NCBI RefSeq assembly: GCF_900155615.1
Contig: NZ_FUHT01000002.1
Span: 620,001-684,000, forward strand
Length of the DNA: 64,000 bases
Source: Massiliimalia massiliensis
GTDB lineage: Bacteria; Bacillota; Clostridia; Oscillospirales; Ruminococcaceae
Direction of reading: 5' to 3'
In this document: positions 1 through 7,945 of the stretch, one piece after another
Position numbering within the stretch: the stretch's first letter is position 1
How the letters are laid out: the number at the start of each line of letters is the position of its first letter
Notes under the pieces: generated by a model
The model's input: only the letters and a program-made list of their open reading frames with translations
The model's database searches: none
What the model was told of the DNA's origin: nothing
Made by a program: the position numbers and the translations under genes

Positions 1-854
1 ATGATCATATTGGGAAGATCCCACAGCGGGCTGTCCGCCGGGAGAGGTTCCTTCTCAAAGGTATCACAACCTGCTCCGGCAATTTTTCCGGTTTTCAGCG
101 CTTCGACCAAGGCTGGTTCATCAACAATAGGGCCTCTCGCCATGTTAATGAACAGTGCGGTGGATTTCATTGCTTCAAATGCTTTTCTATCAAACATATG
201 ATAAGTTTCATCACTCAAGCGGATTGCAACAACGACAATGTCACATTCTTTCAGCATTTCTTTCAGCTCGTCGCCTTCCTCCGCACCATACATTTTGTCA
301 ACACTCTCCGGAACAACAGCTCTGCTCCGGTCATACCCCAGCACGGTCATACCAAAAGCCTTGGCGCGTTTTGCCACCTCTGTTCCAGTATATCCAAGCC
401 CTACTATGCCTATGGTCTTGCCATAGATTCCACGGTCATCTACATACATTGTTCCGCCCCAGATATGCTCTTTCTGTTGTCTGCTGACATCATGCATCTT
501 ATAGATCAATGATAGGATCAGGAAAAAGGTATGTTCCGCCAGCACCGGTCCGGAACGGCCTGCGGAACCTGTCAGTTTAATCCCTCTTTCAAAAATCTGC
601 GGCTTTGCAGAATCGTTGATTCCACCCAAATCACAGTGGATCCATTTTAGATGTTTTCCTTCATCGATGATCTGCTGGTTTAGGTTTCCGCCTAAAATTG
701 CCACATCGGCTTCTTTTAATGCCTCTGAGATACCAACTTTATCATTTGCAGCAACATGTAATATGGTTGCAGGTTTCAACGCTTTTTCTAACTCTTCCCA
801 ATACCATCCATCGTAAGGCACTGTTGCCAATACTGTTTTTATCACGTTTTCCAT
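1..854 (-). CDS. D-2-hydroxyacid dehydrogenase, C-terminus cut by window edge
   Basis: NAD-dependent D-isomer 2-hydroxyacid dehydrogenase; 284 residues are visible and the C-terminus lies outside the window. The Rossmann motif GLGYTGTEVAKRAKAFG is near residue 150. The catalytic-domain signature INMARGPIVDEPALVEALK carries the substrate-binding Arg, and FEKEPLP supplies the Glu of the Arg-Glu-His triad; the His would fall beyond the edge. The ATG at 854 has AAGGAG just upstream, and that site overlaps the stop of the aldo-keto reductase gene, so this is the last visible gene of the leftward sugar operon. Substrate unknown; a sugar-acid or 2-keto acid is plausible from context. Confidence 0.85.
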   Translation of the reverse strand, partial: MENVIKTVLATVPYDGWYWEELEKALKPATILHVAANDKVGISEALKEADVAILGGNLNQQIIDEGKHLKWIHCDLGGINDSAKPQIFERGIKLTGSAGRSGPVLAEHTFFLILSLIYKMHDVSRQQKEHIWGGTMYVDDRGIYGKTIGIVGLGYTGTEVAKRAKAFGMTVLGYDRSRAVVPESVDKMYGAEEGDELKEMLKECDIVVVAIRLSDETYHMFDRKAFEAMKSTALFINMARGPIVDEPALVEALKTGKIAGAGCDTFEKEPLPADSPLWDLPNMI

Positions 855-866
855 TATAATTACTCC

Positions 867-1703
867 TTATTCATAGATCATGTCATCAGGATCTGTTCCA
901 ATTCGTCCATTTCGTTCCAAATTATTGATTGCCTCCATTTCTTGTTCTGTTAATTCAAAATCAAAAATTAAGGAGTTTTCAATAATTCTTTCTTTATGTA
1001 CAGACTTTGGAATAATAACCACACCAGACTGTAAATTCCAGCGGAGAACCACTTGCGCTGGAGTCTTTTGATATTTTTTAGAGAGTTTTACAACAATATT
1101 TTCCTGCAAAACATTCCCTTTCGCAATGGGTGCCCAAGCTTCCGTTTGTATATCATGAGCCGAGTTATAGCTTAACATATTTTGCTGTGTTAAATAGGGA
1201 TGTCGTTCTATCTGATTGACTACAGGCTTAATCTGACAATGGGATAGAAGCGCATCTAAATGATGAGCGTGAAAATTACTGACTCCGATTGCACGTACAT
1301 ATCCCTCTTTATACAATTTTTCCATTGCTTTCCATGTATCTAAAAATTTATCAGTAACCGGAAAATGCTCTAAGTATAAATCAATATACTCCACACCTAA
1401 CCTTTTACGGCTGCGTTCAAAGGCCTGCAATACGTTTTCATAACCCTGTTCGTTATTCCATGCTTTTGTGGTAATAAAAATATCTTGTCTATTTATCCCG
1501 CTTTGACGGATAGCTCTTCCAACGCTTTCCTCGTTTTGATAATAAGAAGCGGTGTCAATACTTCTATACCCGGCTTCTAATGCCCACTTTACAGCCTTTT
1601 CTGTTTCTTCACCATCTTTGGCTCTCCACACCCCTAATCCAAGTTGAGGAATATGAATTCCATTATTTAAAGTAATACAGTCTGACAAAGATTTTACAAT
1701 CAT
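867..1703 (-). CDS. Aldo/keto reductase (AKR5-like)
   Basis: NADPH-dependent aldo-keto reductase of about 278 residues. The catalytic tetrad can be read: D50 and Y55 in IDTASYYQNE, K80 in FITTKAW, H113 in LYLEHFP. Late motifs IPKSVHKERI and NSLIFDFELTEQEMEAI are the cofactor-binding loop and C-terminal helix. A GTG at 1712 abuts the stop of the upstream permease gene, but the ATG at 1703 has AGGTGA five bases upstream, so I prefer 1703. Probably reduces a sugar or keto-sugar imported by the adjacent ABC transporter. Glu replaces the usual Ile/Val before the active-site His, which is unusual but not at a catalytic position. Confidence 0.88.
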   Translation of the reverse strand: MIVKSLSDCITLNNGIHIPQLGLGVWRAKDGEETEKAVKWALEAGYRSIDTASYYQNEESVGRAIRQSGINRQDIFITTKAWNNEQGYENVLQAFERSRKRLGVEYIDLYLEHFPVTDKFLDTWKAMEKLYKEGYVRAIGVSNFHAHHLDALLSHCQIKPVVNQIERHPYLTQQNMLSYNSAHDIQTEAWAPIAKGNVLQENIVVKLSKKYQKTPAQVVLRWNLQSGVVIIPKSVHKERIIENSLIFDFELTEQEMEAINNLERNGRIGTDPDDMIYE

Positions 1704-1712
1704 AATTTTCAC

Positions 1713-2558
1713 CTATCCTTTCAACCCCTGTGTAGCAACCCCTGCTATTAGTTGTTTCTGTGCGAAGATAAACACAATAATAATTGGCAGCAGAGACAGC
1801 GTTGACATTGCAAATAGTTGTCCATAGTTAGAATCACCTGTTGAATCGATAAATGTCCTTAATCCCAATGCAATCGTAAATAGATGCGGGTCTCCAATAT
1901 AAATTAGCTGACTAAAGAAATCATTCCAAGTCCAAATCAAGGTAAATACAGCTACCAAAGTCAGTGGAGATTTACATAATGGCATAATGATTTTTAAATA
2001 AATAGAAAACACACCGCATCCATCAATCATTGCTGCCTCATCTAAATCTCTTGGTATGCCACGCATAAACTGAACTAACATAAAACAGAAAAAGCCTTCT
2101 GTAGCTAAAAACTTTGGTACAATTAAAGGAAGAAAAGTATTTGTCCAACCTAAAGCATTAAACATGATAAATCTAGGAATTAGAACAACATGAAACGGCA
2201 ACATCATTGTAACAATCAATATCGAGAACAAAAGATTGCTTCCTCTAAAGCGGAGACGAGCAAATGCAAATCCTGCTAAAGAACAGGAAACTAGATTGCC
2301 AATAATACAAAAAATAACTAATATGATAGTATTTTTAAAAAACAGTCCAAAACTGGTCCCTGACAATCCATTCCACCCCTTTATATAATTTTCAAAGGTA
2401 ACTTCAGAAGGGAATAGTCCCATATCTTTAAAAATTAGTTCTTCAGGTTTAAAGGAACTGGAAATCATCCAGATTAAAGGATACAACATAATGATTGCAC
2501 CTAATAATAATAAAATAAATGATATAATTATTCTGATTTGGTTTCGTGTTTTCTTCAT
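1713..2558 (-). CDS. Carbohydrate ABC transporter permease (MalG-like)
   Basis: Inner permease of a CUT1-type sugar importer, about 281 residues with six predicted membrane segments. The EAA loop that contacts the ATPase is DEAAMIDGCGVFSIYLKIIM, in the second half. An in-frame TTG at 2576 exists, but the ATG at 2558 follows GGAAGGGAAAAGAG and begins MKKTRNQ, so it is preferred. It lies 36 bases downstream of the companion permease. No ATPase gene is present in the operon, as is usual for CUT1 systems that share a MsmX-type ATPase. Confidence 0.92.
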   Translation of the reverse strand: MKKTRNQIRIIISFILLLLGAIIMLYPLIWMISSSFKPEELIFKDMGLFPSEVTFENYIKGWNGLSGTSFGLFFKNTIILVIFCIIGNLVSCSLAGFAFARLRFRGSNLLFSILIVTMMLPFHVVLIPRFIMFNALGWTNTFLPLIVPKFLATEGFFCFMLVQFMRGIPRDLDEAAMIDGCGVFSIYLKIIMPLCKSPLTLVAVFTLIWTWNDFFSQLIYIGDPHLFTIALGLRTFIDSTGDSNYGQLFAMSTLSLLPIIIVFIFAQKQLIAGVATQGLKG

Positions 2559-2594
2559 AGCTCTTTTCCCTTCCAATAAGCGGTCAATACACCC

Positions 2595-3494
2595 TTAATC
2601 ATCATAATGTACCCAAAACTTTGAAGTTCCAAATAACACTAATGTTAGAAGTCCGACCACAATTAATAAAAACCAAGCCATCGCAGAGGCGTATCCCATT
2701 TCATACTGAGTAAATCCTTTAAAATATAAATACAGCGTATAAAATAAAATGGAGTCCCTGAAACCACCTGTTCCTTTGCCGATAATAAAGGCGGGAGTGA
2801 ATGCTTGAAATGCCGAAATTAACTGCATAATCAAATTAAAAAAGATGATTGGTGTAAGCATTGGAAAAGTAATTTTGAAAAAGCGTTTTACCGGTCCAGC
2901 CCCATCTATTTCTGCTGCTTCATACAGTGTATCCGGAATATTTTTAATTGCAGATACAAAAATCACCATGCAAGATCCAAATTGCCAAACCAGCAAAACA
3001 ATTAAGGTGTTTACCGCACTACCCGGATTATTGATCCATGATATATTTTCAAATTGTGTAAAGCCCAGAGAGGATAAAAGGTTGTTTAACAGCCCGTCTA
3101 TGCCAAAAACTTGTCTCCATAATAACGCAATAGCTACGCTGCCTCCCAACAAAGATGGGACATAGTAAACCGCCCGAAATATTTTAAATCCCGGGATTTT
3201 ATCAGAAATAATAACTGCTAAAAACAATGCAAAAATCAACTGCAAAGGAACACCTAACGCAACATAATGCGCAGTAACCTTTGCTGACTGAATAAATCTA
3301 GCGTCATTAAACATCTCAATATAGTTTCCCATACCAACCCATTGAGGTGCATTAAACATATCATAATCGGTAAAAGAATAATACAGTGAGGCAATCATGG
3401 GAACCAAGGAAAATACGACAACACCTATTAACCAAGGCGCTAAAAAAGCAAAAGCTATCTTTTGGGTGTATTTATATTTAGAATTTGTCTTCAA
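2595..3494 (-). CDS. Carbohydrate ABC transporter permease (MalF/UgpA-like)
   Basis: Partner permease of the sugar importer, 299 residues. Six hydrophobic segments are visible, starting with AFLAPWLIGVVVFSLVPMIA. The EAA loop reads YEAAEIDGAGPVKRFFKITF around residue 200. The start is a TTG at 3494 preceded by GGAGAAGGAAG; no better in-frame start is seen. It is separated from the binding-protein gene by a perfect 18-bp hairpin (3529-3572), which is expected to lower permease expression relative to the binding protein. Confidence 0.92.
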   Translation of the reverse strand: MKTNSKYKYTQKIAFAFLAPWLIGVVVFSLVPMIASLYYSFTDYDMFNAPQWVGMGNYIEMFNDARFIQSAKVTAHYVALGVPLQLIFALFLAVIISDKIPGFKIFRAVYYVPSLLGGSVAIALLWRQVFGIDGLLNNLLSSLGFTQFENISWINNPGSAVNTLIVLLVWQFGSCMVIFVSAIKNIPDTLYEAAEIDGAGPVKRFFKITFPMLTPIIFFNLIMQLISAFQAFTPAFIIGKGTGGFRDSILFYTLYLYFKGFTQYEMGYASAMAWFLLIVVGLLTLVLFGTSKFWVHYDD

Positions 3495-3528
3495 AACAAC
3501 TTCCTTCTCCCTATTATAAAGTTAATTT

Positions 3529-3572
3529 TGTCATAGTGACAGTTTCATAAAACAGAAACTGTCACTATGACA
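3529..3572 (-). repeat. Intercistronic hairpin between binding protein and permease genes
   Basis: Perfect inverted repeat with 18-nt arms (3529-3546 and 3555-3572) around an 8-nt loop. It lies 5 bases past the stop of the binding-protein gene and 35 bases before the permease. On the transcribed strand it is followed by an A-rich stretch, not a T-run, so it looks like an mRNA-stabilising or processing hairpin (as between malE and malF) and not a full terminator. Confidence 0.75.
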
Positions 3573-3576
3573 TCGA

Positions 3577-4890
3577 TTATTGGTTTTTAGATAGAACATC
3601 TTCCGCTTCGGCAAAGAAGTCGTCTACTCCCGCATTGATATCCACAGCACCGGAAGAAATATTCTCATAGGTCCGTTTTAACGCATCCATAATTGTGGCA
3701 CTGCCCTCTGCGCGCGCAACAGTTTCCGGTAATGTACTATCCTTTACTAAAAGATCAATAAAATCATAATTTTTCTTTTCATCTTTTGTGGCTTCTGCAT
3801 TCAATGCTTCAATAGCCTCTGGATCTGCCGGTGCGCCATAATCAGCTTTGAATACTAAATTTGCATCTATATCATTGACTAAATAATTTATCAAATCTAC
3901 ACTTTCATCAACTACTTTACTTTTTGAAGAAATCCCAAATGCTGTTGGCTGCAAAATTTCGCACCCATTTCCACTCACACTTGGAGCCCTTGTGATAAAC
4001 AACTCTGAATCAGACAACGAATTAAAGGTGGGCATTAAATTACAATTTTGAAACAGCATAGCTGTTTTTCCTAAAACAAGATAGGAACTTTCATATGGCA
4101 AAGCTGCAGCCTCAGCGGATTCACCAGCATCAGGCGTGCAACCAGATTTTCTTAAATCTTCCCATAAAGCAAACCATGAAGCTAAATCCTTTTTTTCAAA
4201 GCCCAAGCTTTTTCCATCTTCACTATATACTGTTTTTCCTATGGAACGAATATAAGCCTCAAACGCATGATCAGAAGTAGCAGCCGTTTCGACAACCCAT
4301 ACATCATCCGGAAGTTTGGCTCTTAAATCTTTGCAATATGCTACAAATTCATCCATAGTCCATGTTTCTGGCGGGATCTCACCCCCTACGCTTTCAATAA
4401 GTTGCTGGTTATAAATAACCCCTTGAGCGGACAGTGCATATACAATACCATAAATTTTCCCATCTAAAATCCCAGGAGATTTGGCAGTTTCCGTCCAATC
4501 ACTTAAGTCGATTTTTCCAGACTCTACATATTCGTCTAACGGCAATAAGACACCTTTATTCACATATTCGCGAATAGATTGCATTACAAATGGAGATACA
4601 TCCGGTTGTGTTCCTGTAGCAGCTTGAGTTGTAAACTTTGTCCAATAATCATTCCAGTTAGTATATTCCCGAGTCACTGTAATTCCTGGGTGATCCTTTT
4701 CGTATGTATCTAAAATTTGATTCATTCTTTCGTTTCGAGTGTTAGCACCCCACCATGACATACGGATCGTAGTATCCTTACCCGAATTTACCTCTGACGT
4801 AGAAACGTTTTTGTCATTTGCAGAACCTCCACAGCCAGTAATACTTGCTAGCATCAATGCTCCCAGTAAAGCTGCAAAAAATTTTTTCAT
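3577..4890 (-). CDS. Extracellular sugar-binding lipoprotein (family 1 SBP)
   Basis: Substrate-binding protein of the ABC importer, about 437 residues, exported and lipid-anchored. The N-terminus MKKFFAALLGALMLASITGC ends in the lipobox ITGC. An earlier in-frame ATG exists at 4911, but the ATG at 4890 has GGAGG eight bases upstream and begins a standard signal peptide. SBP family 1 features include IRMSWWGANTRNERMNQIL at the mature N-terminus, NWNDYWTKFTTQAATGTQPD and a Trp-rich hinge. Sugar specificity cannot be read from sequence. First structural gene of the operon downstream of the GntR regulator. Confidence 0.9.
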   Translation of the reverse strand: MKKFFAALLGALMLASITGCGGSANDKNVSTSEVNSGKDTTIRMSWWGANTRNERMNQILDTYEKDHPGITVTREYTNWNDYWTKFTTQAATGTQPDVSPFVMQSIREYVNKGVLLPLDEYVESGKIDLSDWTETAKSPGILDGKIYGIVYALSAQGVIYNQQLIESVGGEIPPETWTMDEFVAYCKDLRAKLPDDVWVVETAATSDHAFEAYIRSIGKTVYSEDGKSLGFEKKDLASWFALWEDLRKSGCTPDAGESAEAAALPYESSYLVLGKTAMLFQNCNLMPTFNSLSDSELFITRAPSVSGNGCEILQPTAFGISSKSKVVDESVDLINYLVNDIDANLVFKADYGAPADPEAIEALNAEATKDEKKNYDFIDLLVKDSTLPETVARAEGSATIMDALKRTYENISSGAVDINAGVDDFFAEAEDVLSKNQ

Positions 4891-5029
4891 TTTCTTTTCC
4901 TCCATTTTCATATATTTAATTTTAAATTAATGATGACAGTTATAAAATTATTCTGTTTATATTGTTTGGATTTAACATTTTGAATGAAAATCTAGGCCTT
5001 TTCTTTCATAAATAAATGATATTTTATGC

Positions 5030-5056
5030 ACCTTAAACAGGTGTTTTTTTTTATGC
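5030..5056 (+). terminator. Short hairpin with T-run, weak candidate terminator
   Basis: CACCT-TAAAC-AGGTG followed by eight T residues on the plus strand, between the binding-protein gene and the regulator gene. No plus-strand gene lies upstream, so it may have no function as a terminator. The rest of 4912-5128 is very AT-rich; the promoter for the leftward transporter operon is expected here but I cannot fix it. Confidence 0.3.
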
Positions 5057-5128
5057 CTTTTTCTCCATTTTATAAAGAACGAAAAATTCTAATATTTCCG
5101 TATATACCTTTTATTTTCCTCTCCTTTC

Positions 5129-5836
5129 TCAAAAATTTTTTCCTTCAAGACGAACTTCCCAACCAGAAAAACTTTTTTGAAGCACTTGATTCATACTCTC
5201 TCTATTTTTGTTTTTTAATGCTTCGTAAATTTGTCTATGATCTTGTGCAATATTATATTTATTAAGCACTTTCCCTATTTTAGGAATTGTTGATTGAAAC
5301 AGTTCTAATAATCCCTCTCCGGTTTTTATTACATAAATATTGTGAGTACAATCCAATACCGCCCGATGAAATCTCAATTCATCTTCCGAAGAAGGTTCAC
5401 GATATTGTATTTCGTTTTCCAAATCAGTAACAATGTTTTCTATTATTTTTAAGTCTTTTTCAGTAGCCTGTTCCATTGCCAACATAGTATATGCAGTTTC
5501 ATACATTCTTCTAAATTCTACTAATTCTTTGACCGATCGCGGCAATAAAATTAATTGAAGTGAAAACGCGTTAATGACACCGCTTCCAAAATCAGAATTA
5601 ACAAAAGTTCCTTCACCCTGTTTCGTTTTCAATACATCAAGAGCTTCTAACATTTTAATTGCCTCTCTAACCGATGATACCCCCACGCCCATGTCAGAGG
5701 CCAACTCAGCCATAGACGGTAAACGGTCACCGGGTTCTAACTGCCCTCTTACTAATGCTTCTTTTAAACTATTTAACACTAAATGAGATACTTTTTCTTT
5801 TTCTTTCACCGTAGTAAAATTCAAATTATCAATCAT
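5129..5836 (-). CDS. FadR-type GntR transcriptional regulator
   Basis: 235 residues. The N-terminal winged helix-turn-helix spans about residues 15-80 (ALVRGQLEPGDRLPSMAELA, then GVGVSSVREAIKMLEALDVL). A helical FCD effector domain follows, with the acidic/His pattern DELRFHRAVLDCTHN near residue 150 that usually binds a metal and a carboxylate ligand. It is the first gene of the leftward sugar operon and presumably represses it. A perfect 16-bp palindrome in its promoter region (5862-5877) is the likely operator. Confidence 0.9.
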   Translation of the reverse strand: MIDNLNFTTVKEKEKVSHLVLNSLKEALVRGQLEPGDRLPSMAELASDMGVGVSSVREAIKMLEALDVLKTKQGEGTFVNSDFGSGVINAFSLQLILLPRSVKELVEFRRMYETAYTMLAMEQATEKDLKIIENIVTDLENEIQYREPSSEDELRFHRAVLDCTHNIYVIKTGEGLLELFQSTIPKIGKVLNKYNIAQDHRQIYEALKNKNRESMNQVLQKSFSGWEVRLEGKNF

Positions 5837-5861
5837 ATTTCATTCTCTTTCTTTTATATGA

Positions 5862-5877
5862 TATAAGACGTCTTATA
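5862..5877. promoter_or_regulatory. Palindromic operator candidate upstream of the GntR gene
   Basis: TATAAGACGTCTTATA is a perfect 16-bp palindrome, 25 bases upstream of the regulator start. Just upstream (5880-5930) is an AT-rich stretch with promoter-like TATGAT and a second weaker dyad, TATATGTTATTCATATA. Position and symmetry fit a GntR dimer site used for autoregulation; no binding evidence. Confidence 0.55.
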
Positions 5878-6105
5878 ACTTATGATATGATTATATGTTA
5901 TTCATATAATTTTGTCAATATATATTTTTAAAATTATATGATTTATACATGGAGTGCTACTGGAATTTGGTACATTTTATTTGTGTCCGCCTCCATTAAC
6001 TTCAAATTTCATCTGAGCAAGATAAATGGTAAGGCAATCAGCCTTTATGGCAGCTGATAATTTTGTTACAATAATCAAAGCCAACAGAAAGGAGATATTT
6101 TAATC

Positions 6106-7254
6106 ATGCCCAAGACCTATTCAGAGGAATTTAAACAAATGCTTTATCAAAAATACAAATCGGGAGAAACTATATCCAGCCATTGTAAAGCCTATGATGT
6201 TTCCCGAATTTCGCTCTACAACTGGTTTTCAGACATGAAACCAATTGTGAAATCTCAGGGGAAAATGTATTCGGCTGGTAATATTCTCGCCTTGCAGAGA
6301 GAATTAGAACGTTTAAAAGCTGAAAACGAGATCTACCGTATCAGCGGCTGCACCCCAAAATCCCCTCTAAAAAACTGAATTGATGCAGATTTAGAATTAA
6401 TGGAACATTACGGTTTTCGAATGATGCTTGTATGTAAAGCACTTGATGTAAATCATACAACACTATATCATCGAATTCGTCATAAAGATATTCCGACCAG
6501 TTATGAATTGCGAGATAATGAGCTTCGTCCACTTATTCAAAAAACATTTGAAAAAAGTAAGCAGAGATTTGGAGCGCCTAAAATTCGCATCAAATTAAAA
6601 GAAATAGGATACACTGTCGCCATTGAAAAGATACGAGAATTAATGAAGGAAATGAATCTTTGCTGTCAAGTACAGAAACTCTCCCGATATGATAATAACA
6701 TTTATCATCGGCAGTTTTGAAAAGATAGATTAAAACGAAACTTTACAACAGAAGCTCCAAATATTGTGTGGGTCAGTGACACAACATATGTGATGGTAAA
6801 TAAGACATTTTATTATATTTGCGTTATGATCGATTTGTTCTCCCGAAAAGTCATATCTTACGAAGTTTCAACCTATAACAATACAACCCAGTCAAAAGAA
6901 GCCTTTAAACAGGCTTTTCAAGAACGAGATCGTCCGCAAAATTTGATTTTTCATTCTGATCAAGGCTCACAATATGTCTCTTATGAGTTCGTCAATATCT
7001 TCAGAAAAACAAAGTAAAACAATCTTTTTCAGTACCTGGTTCTCCGCACGATAATGCAGTAGCAGAGTCTTTCTTTGCCTGTATGAAAAAAAGAATTACA
7101 TCGTCATGCTTATTTCACTGCAGAAGAACTAATACAATCCGTAGAGGAATACATTCACTTTTTTAATTGTGAGCGACCTCATCATCGGTTGAAAGCACGA
7201 ACACCTGAACAAGTAGAAATAGATTATTATGCAGAAAATCCGGCAAATACATAA
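6106..7254 (+). pseudogene. IS3-family transposase (OrfA + OrfB), broken
   Basis: OrfA (6106-6378, 90 codons) has an N-terminal HTH and a Leu-zipper-like end (LQRELERLKAENEIYRI). OrfB carries the DDE integrase core: VWVSDTTYVMVN (first D), IFHSDQGSQYVS (second D), and, in another frame, PGSPHDNAVAESFFACMKK with the catalytic E; the tail reads SVEEYIHFFNCERPHHRL. The coding path is broken by in-frame TGA codons at 6376-6378 and 6718-6720, a frameshift near 7012 and another near 7090, both in A-runs. OrfA and OrfB lie in the same frame across the first TGA, unlike the usual -1 arrangement. Ends and target duplication were not identified. Confidence 0.85.
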
Positions 7255-7264
7255 TTACAATAAT

Positions 7265-7322
7265 AAAAAACGAAGGTATGTTTTGTACATTTCCAAAAAG
7301 AAACTACAAAAACTTACCTTCG
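7265..7322 (-). terminator. Intrinsic terminator behind the duplicated tRNA-Tyr 3' end
   Basis: Leftward hairpin with arms 7271-7293 and 7300-7322 (about 20 of 23 positions paired), a 6-nt loop and a T-run corresponding to 7265-7270. It lies 7 bases beyond the 21-bp tRNA-Tyr 3'-end copy at 7330, mirroring the terminator behind the intact tRNA. Confidence 0.7.
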
Positions 7323-7329
7323 TATCATC

Positions 7330-7350
7330 TGGTGGTGGAGGATGGATTCG
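7330..7350 (-). repeat. 21-bp duplicate of the tRNA-Tyr 3' end (att-like)
   Basis: Identical to 7473-7493, the last 21 bases of tRNA-Tyr including CCA; the identity stops exactly at the CCA end. This is the signature of site-specific integration at a tRNA 3' end. The spacing between copies (143 bp) is too short for a present-day island. The 82-bp segment 7351-7432 between copies holds a small GCTTTTGC/GCAAAAGC hairpin and no recognisable gene. Confidence 0.8.
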
Positions 7351-7432
7351 CTTTTGCTGCGGCAAAAGCCGGTCGCGGCTCTGGATGTCCACCGGAAATC
7401 CGTTCACTGCCGCTCCTATCGAACCCATCTGC

Positions 7433-7472
7433 AAAAAATAAAGACAATCTGTAAAAACAGATTGTCTTTATT
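7433..7472 (-). terminator. Terminator of the tRNA operon
   Basis: Perfect 15-bp stem (arms 7437-7451 and 7458-7472), 6-nt loop and T-rich tail on the minus strand, directly at the 3' end of tRNA-Tyr. Confidence 0.9.
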
Positions 7473-7558
7473 TGGTGGTGGAGGATGGATTCGAACCATC
7501 GAAGCTAAGAAGCAACAGATTTACAGTCTGCCCCCTTTGGCCACTCGGGAACTCCACC
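7473..7558 (-). tRNA. tRNA-Tyr (GTA)
   Basis: 86-nt class II tRNA with long variable arm. Acceptor GGTGGAG pairs with CTCCACC, discriminator A and encoded CCA; the anticodon loop CTGTAAA gives GTA. Third gene of the leftward Pro-Thr-Tyr operon. Its last 21 bases are duplicated at 7330-7350. Confidence 0.97.
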
Positions 7559-7591
7559 ATATTATGAAATTTTCCTTTGTCGAAAAAGGAT

Positions 7592-7667
7592 TGGAGCTGG
7601 TGAACGGACTCGAACCCCTGACCTGCTGATTACAAATCAGCTGCTCTACCAACTGAGCTACACCAGC
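7592..7667 (-). tRNA. tRNA-Thr (TGT)
   Basis: 76-nt cloverleaf. Acceptor GCTGGTG/CACCAGC (one G-T pair allowed), anticodon loop TTTGTAA gives TGT, T-arm GGGTTCGAGTC, encoded CCA. Middle gene of the operon. Confidence 0.97.
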
Positions 7668-7721
7668 ATTTACGACACCTGCATATTATATCAGACAAGC
7701 TGACATTTGTCAACAGCTTTT

Positions 7722-7798
7722 TGGTCGAGGCGACAGGACTCGAACCTGCGGCATCTTGGTCCCAAACCAAGCACTCTACCAAACTGAGCTACGCCTCG
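7722..7798 (-). tRNA. tRNA-Pro (TGG)
   Basis: 77-nt cloverleaf. Acceptor CGAGGCG/CGCCTCG, discriminator A, encoded CCA; the anticodon loop TTTGGGA gives TGG. First gene of the operon, 31 bases after the -10 element. Confidence 0.97.
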
Positions 7799-7828
7799 AT
7801 CAGCATATACGCATGGAACAGCTTTTAT

Positions 7829-7857
7829 ATTATATCCGAAAATCTTTTATTTGTCAA
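7829..7857 (-). promoter_or_regulatory. Promoter of the tRNA operon
   Basis: On the minus strand TTGACA (7857-7852), 17-bp spacer and TATAAT (7834-7829): a consensus sigma-A promoter directly upstream of tRNA-Pro. Confidence 0.9.
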
Positions 7858-7881
7858 CACTTTTTTCTCAAATTCCATTTT

Positions 7882-7910
7882 TTGACATTTTTCGATAATT
7901 ACAGTACAAT
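7882..7910 (+). promoter_or_regulatory. Promoter of the 7946 secreted-protein gene
   Basis: TTGACA (7882-7887), 17-bp spacer, TACAAT (7905-7910), divergent from the tRNA promoter and 35 bases before the start codon. Confidence 0.75.
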
Positions 7911-7945
7911 AATGACATAGGAATCGCGATAAAAGGAGGGCTTTG

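Noticed and set aside
6370-6730. TGA read as an amino acid in the transposase
   Set aside because: Other genes in the window use TGA as a stop and the same gene also has frameshifts, so decay is the better reading.
5961-7295. TGGAATTTGGTACA (5961) against the reverse complement of TTTTGTACATTTCCA (7281) as IS inverted repeats
   Set aside because: The match is short and gapped, no target duplication flanks it, and the right copy lies inside the terminator hairpin behind the tRNA 3'-end copy.
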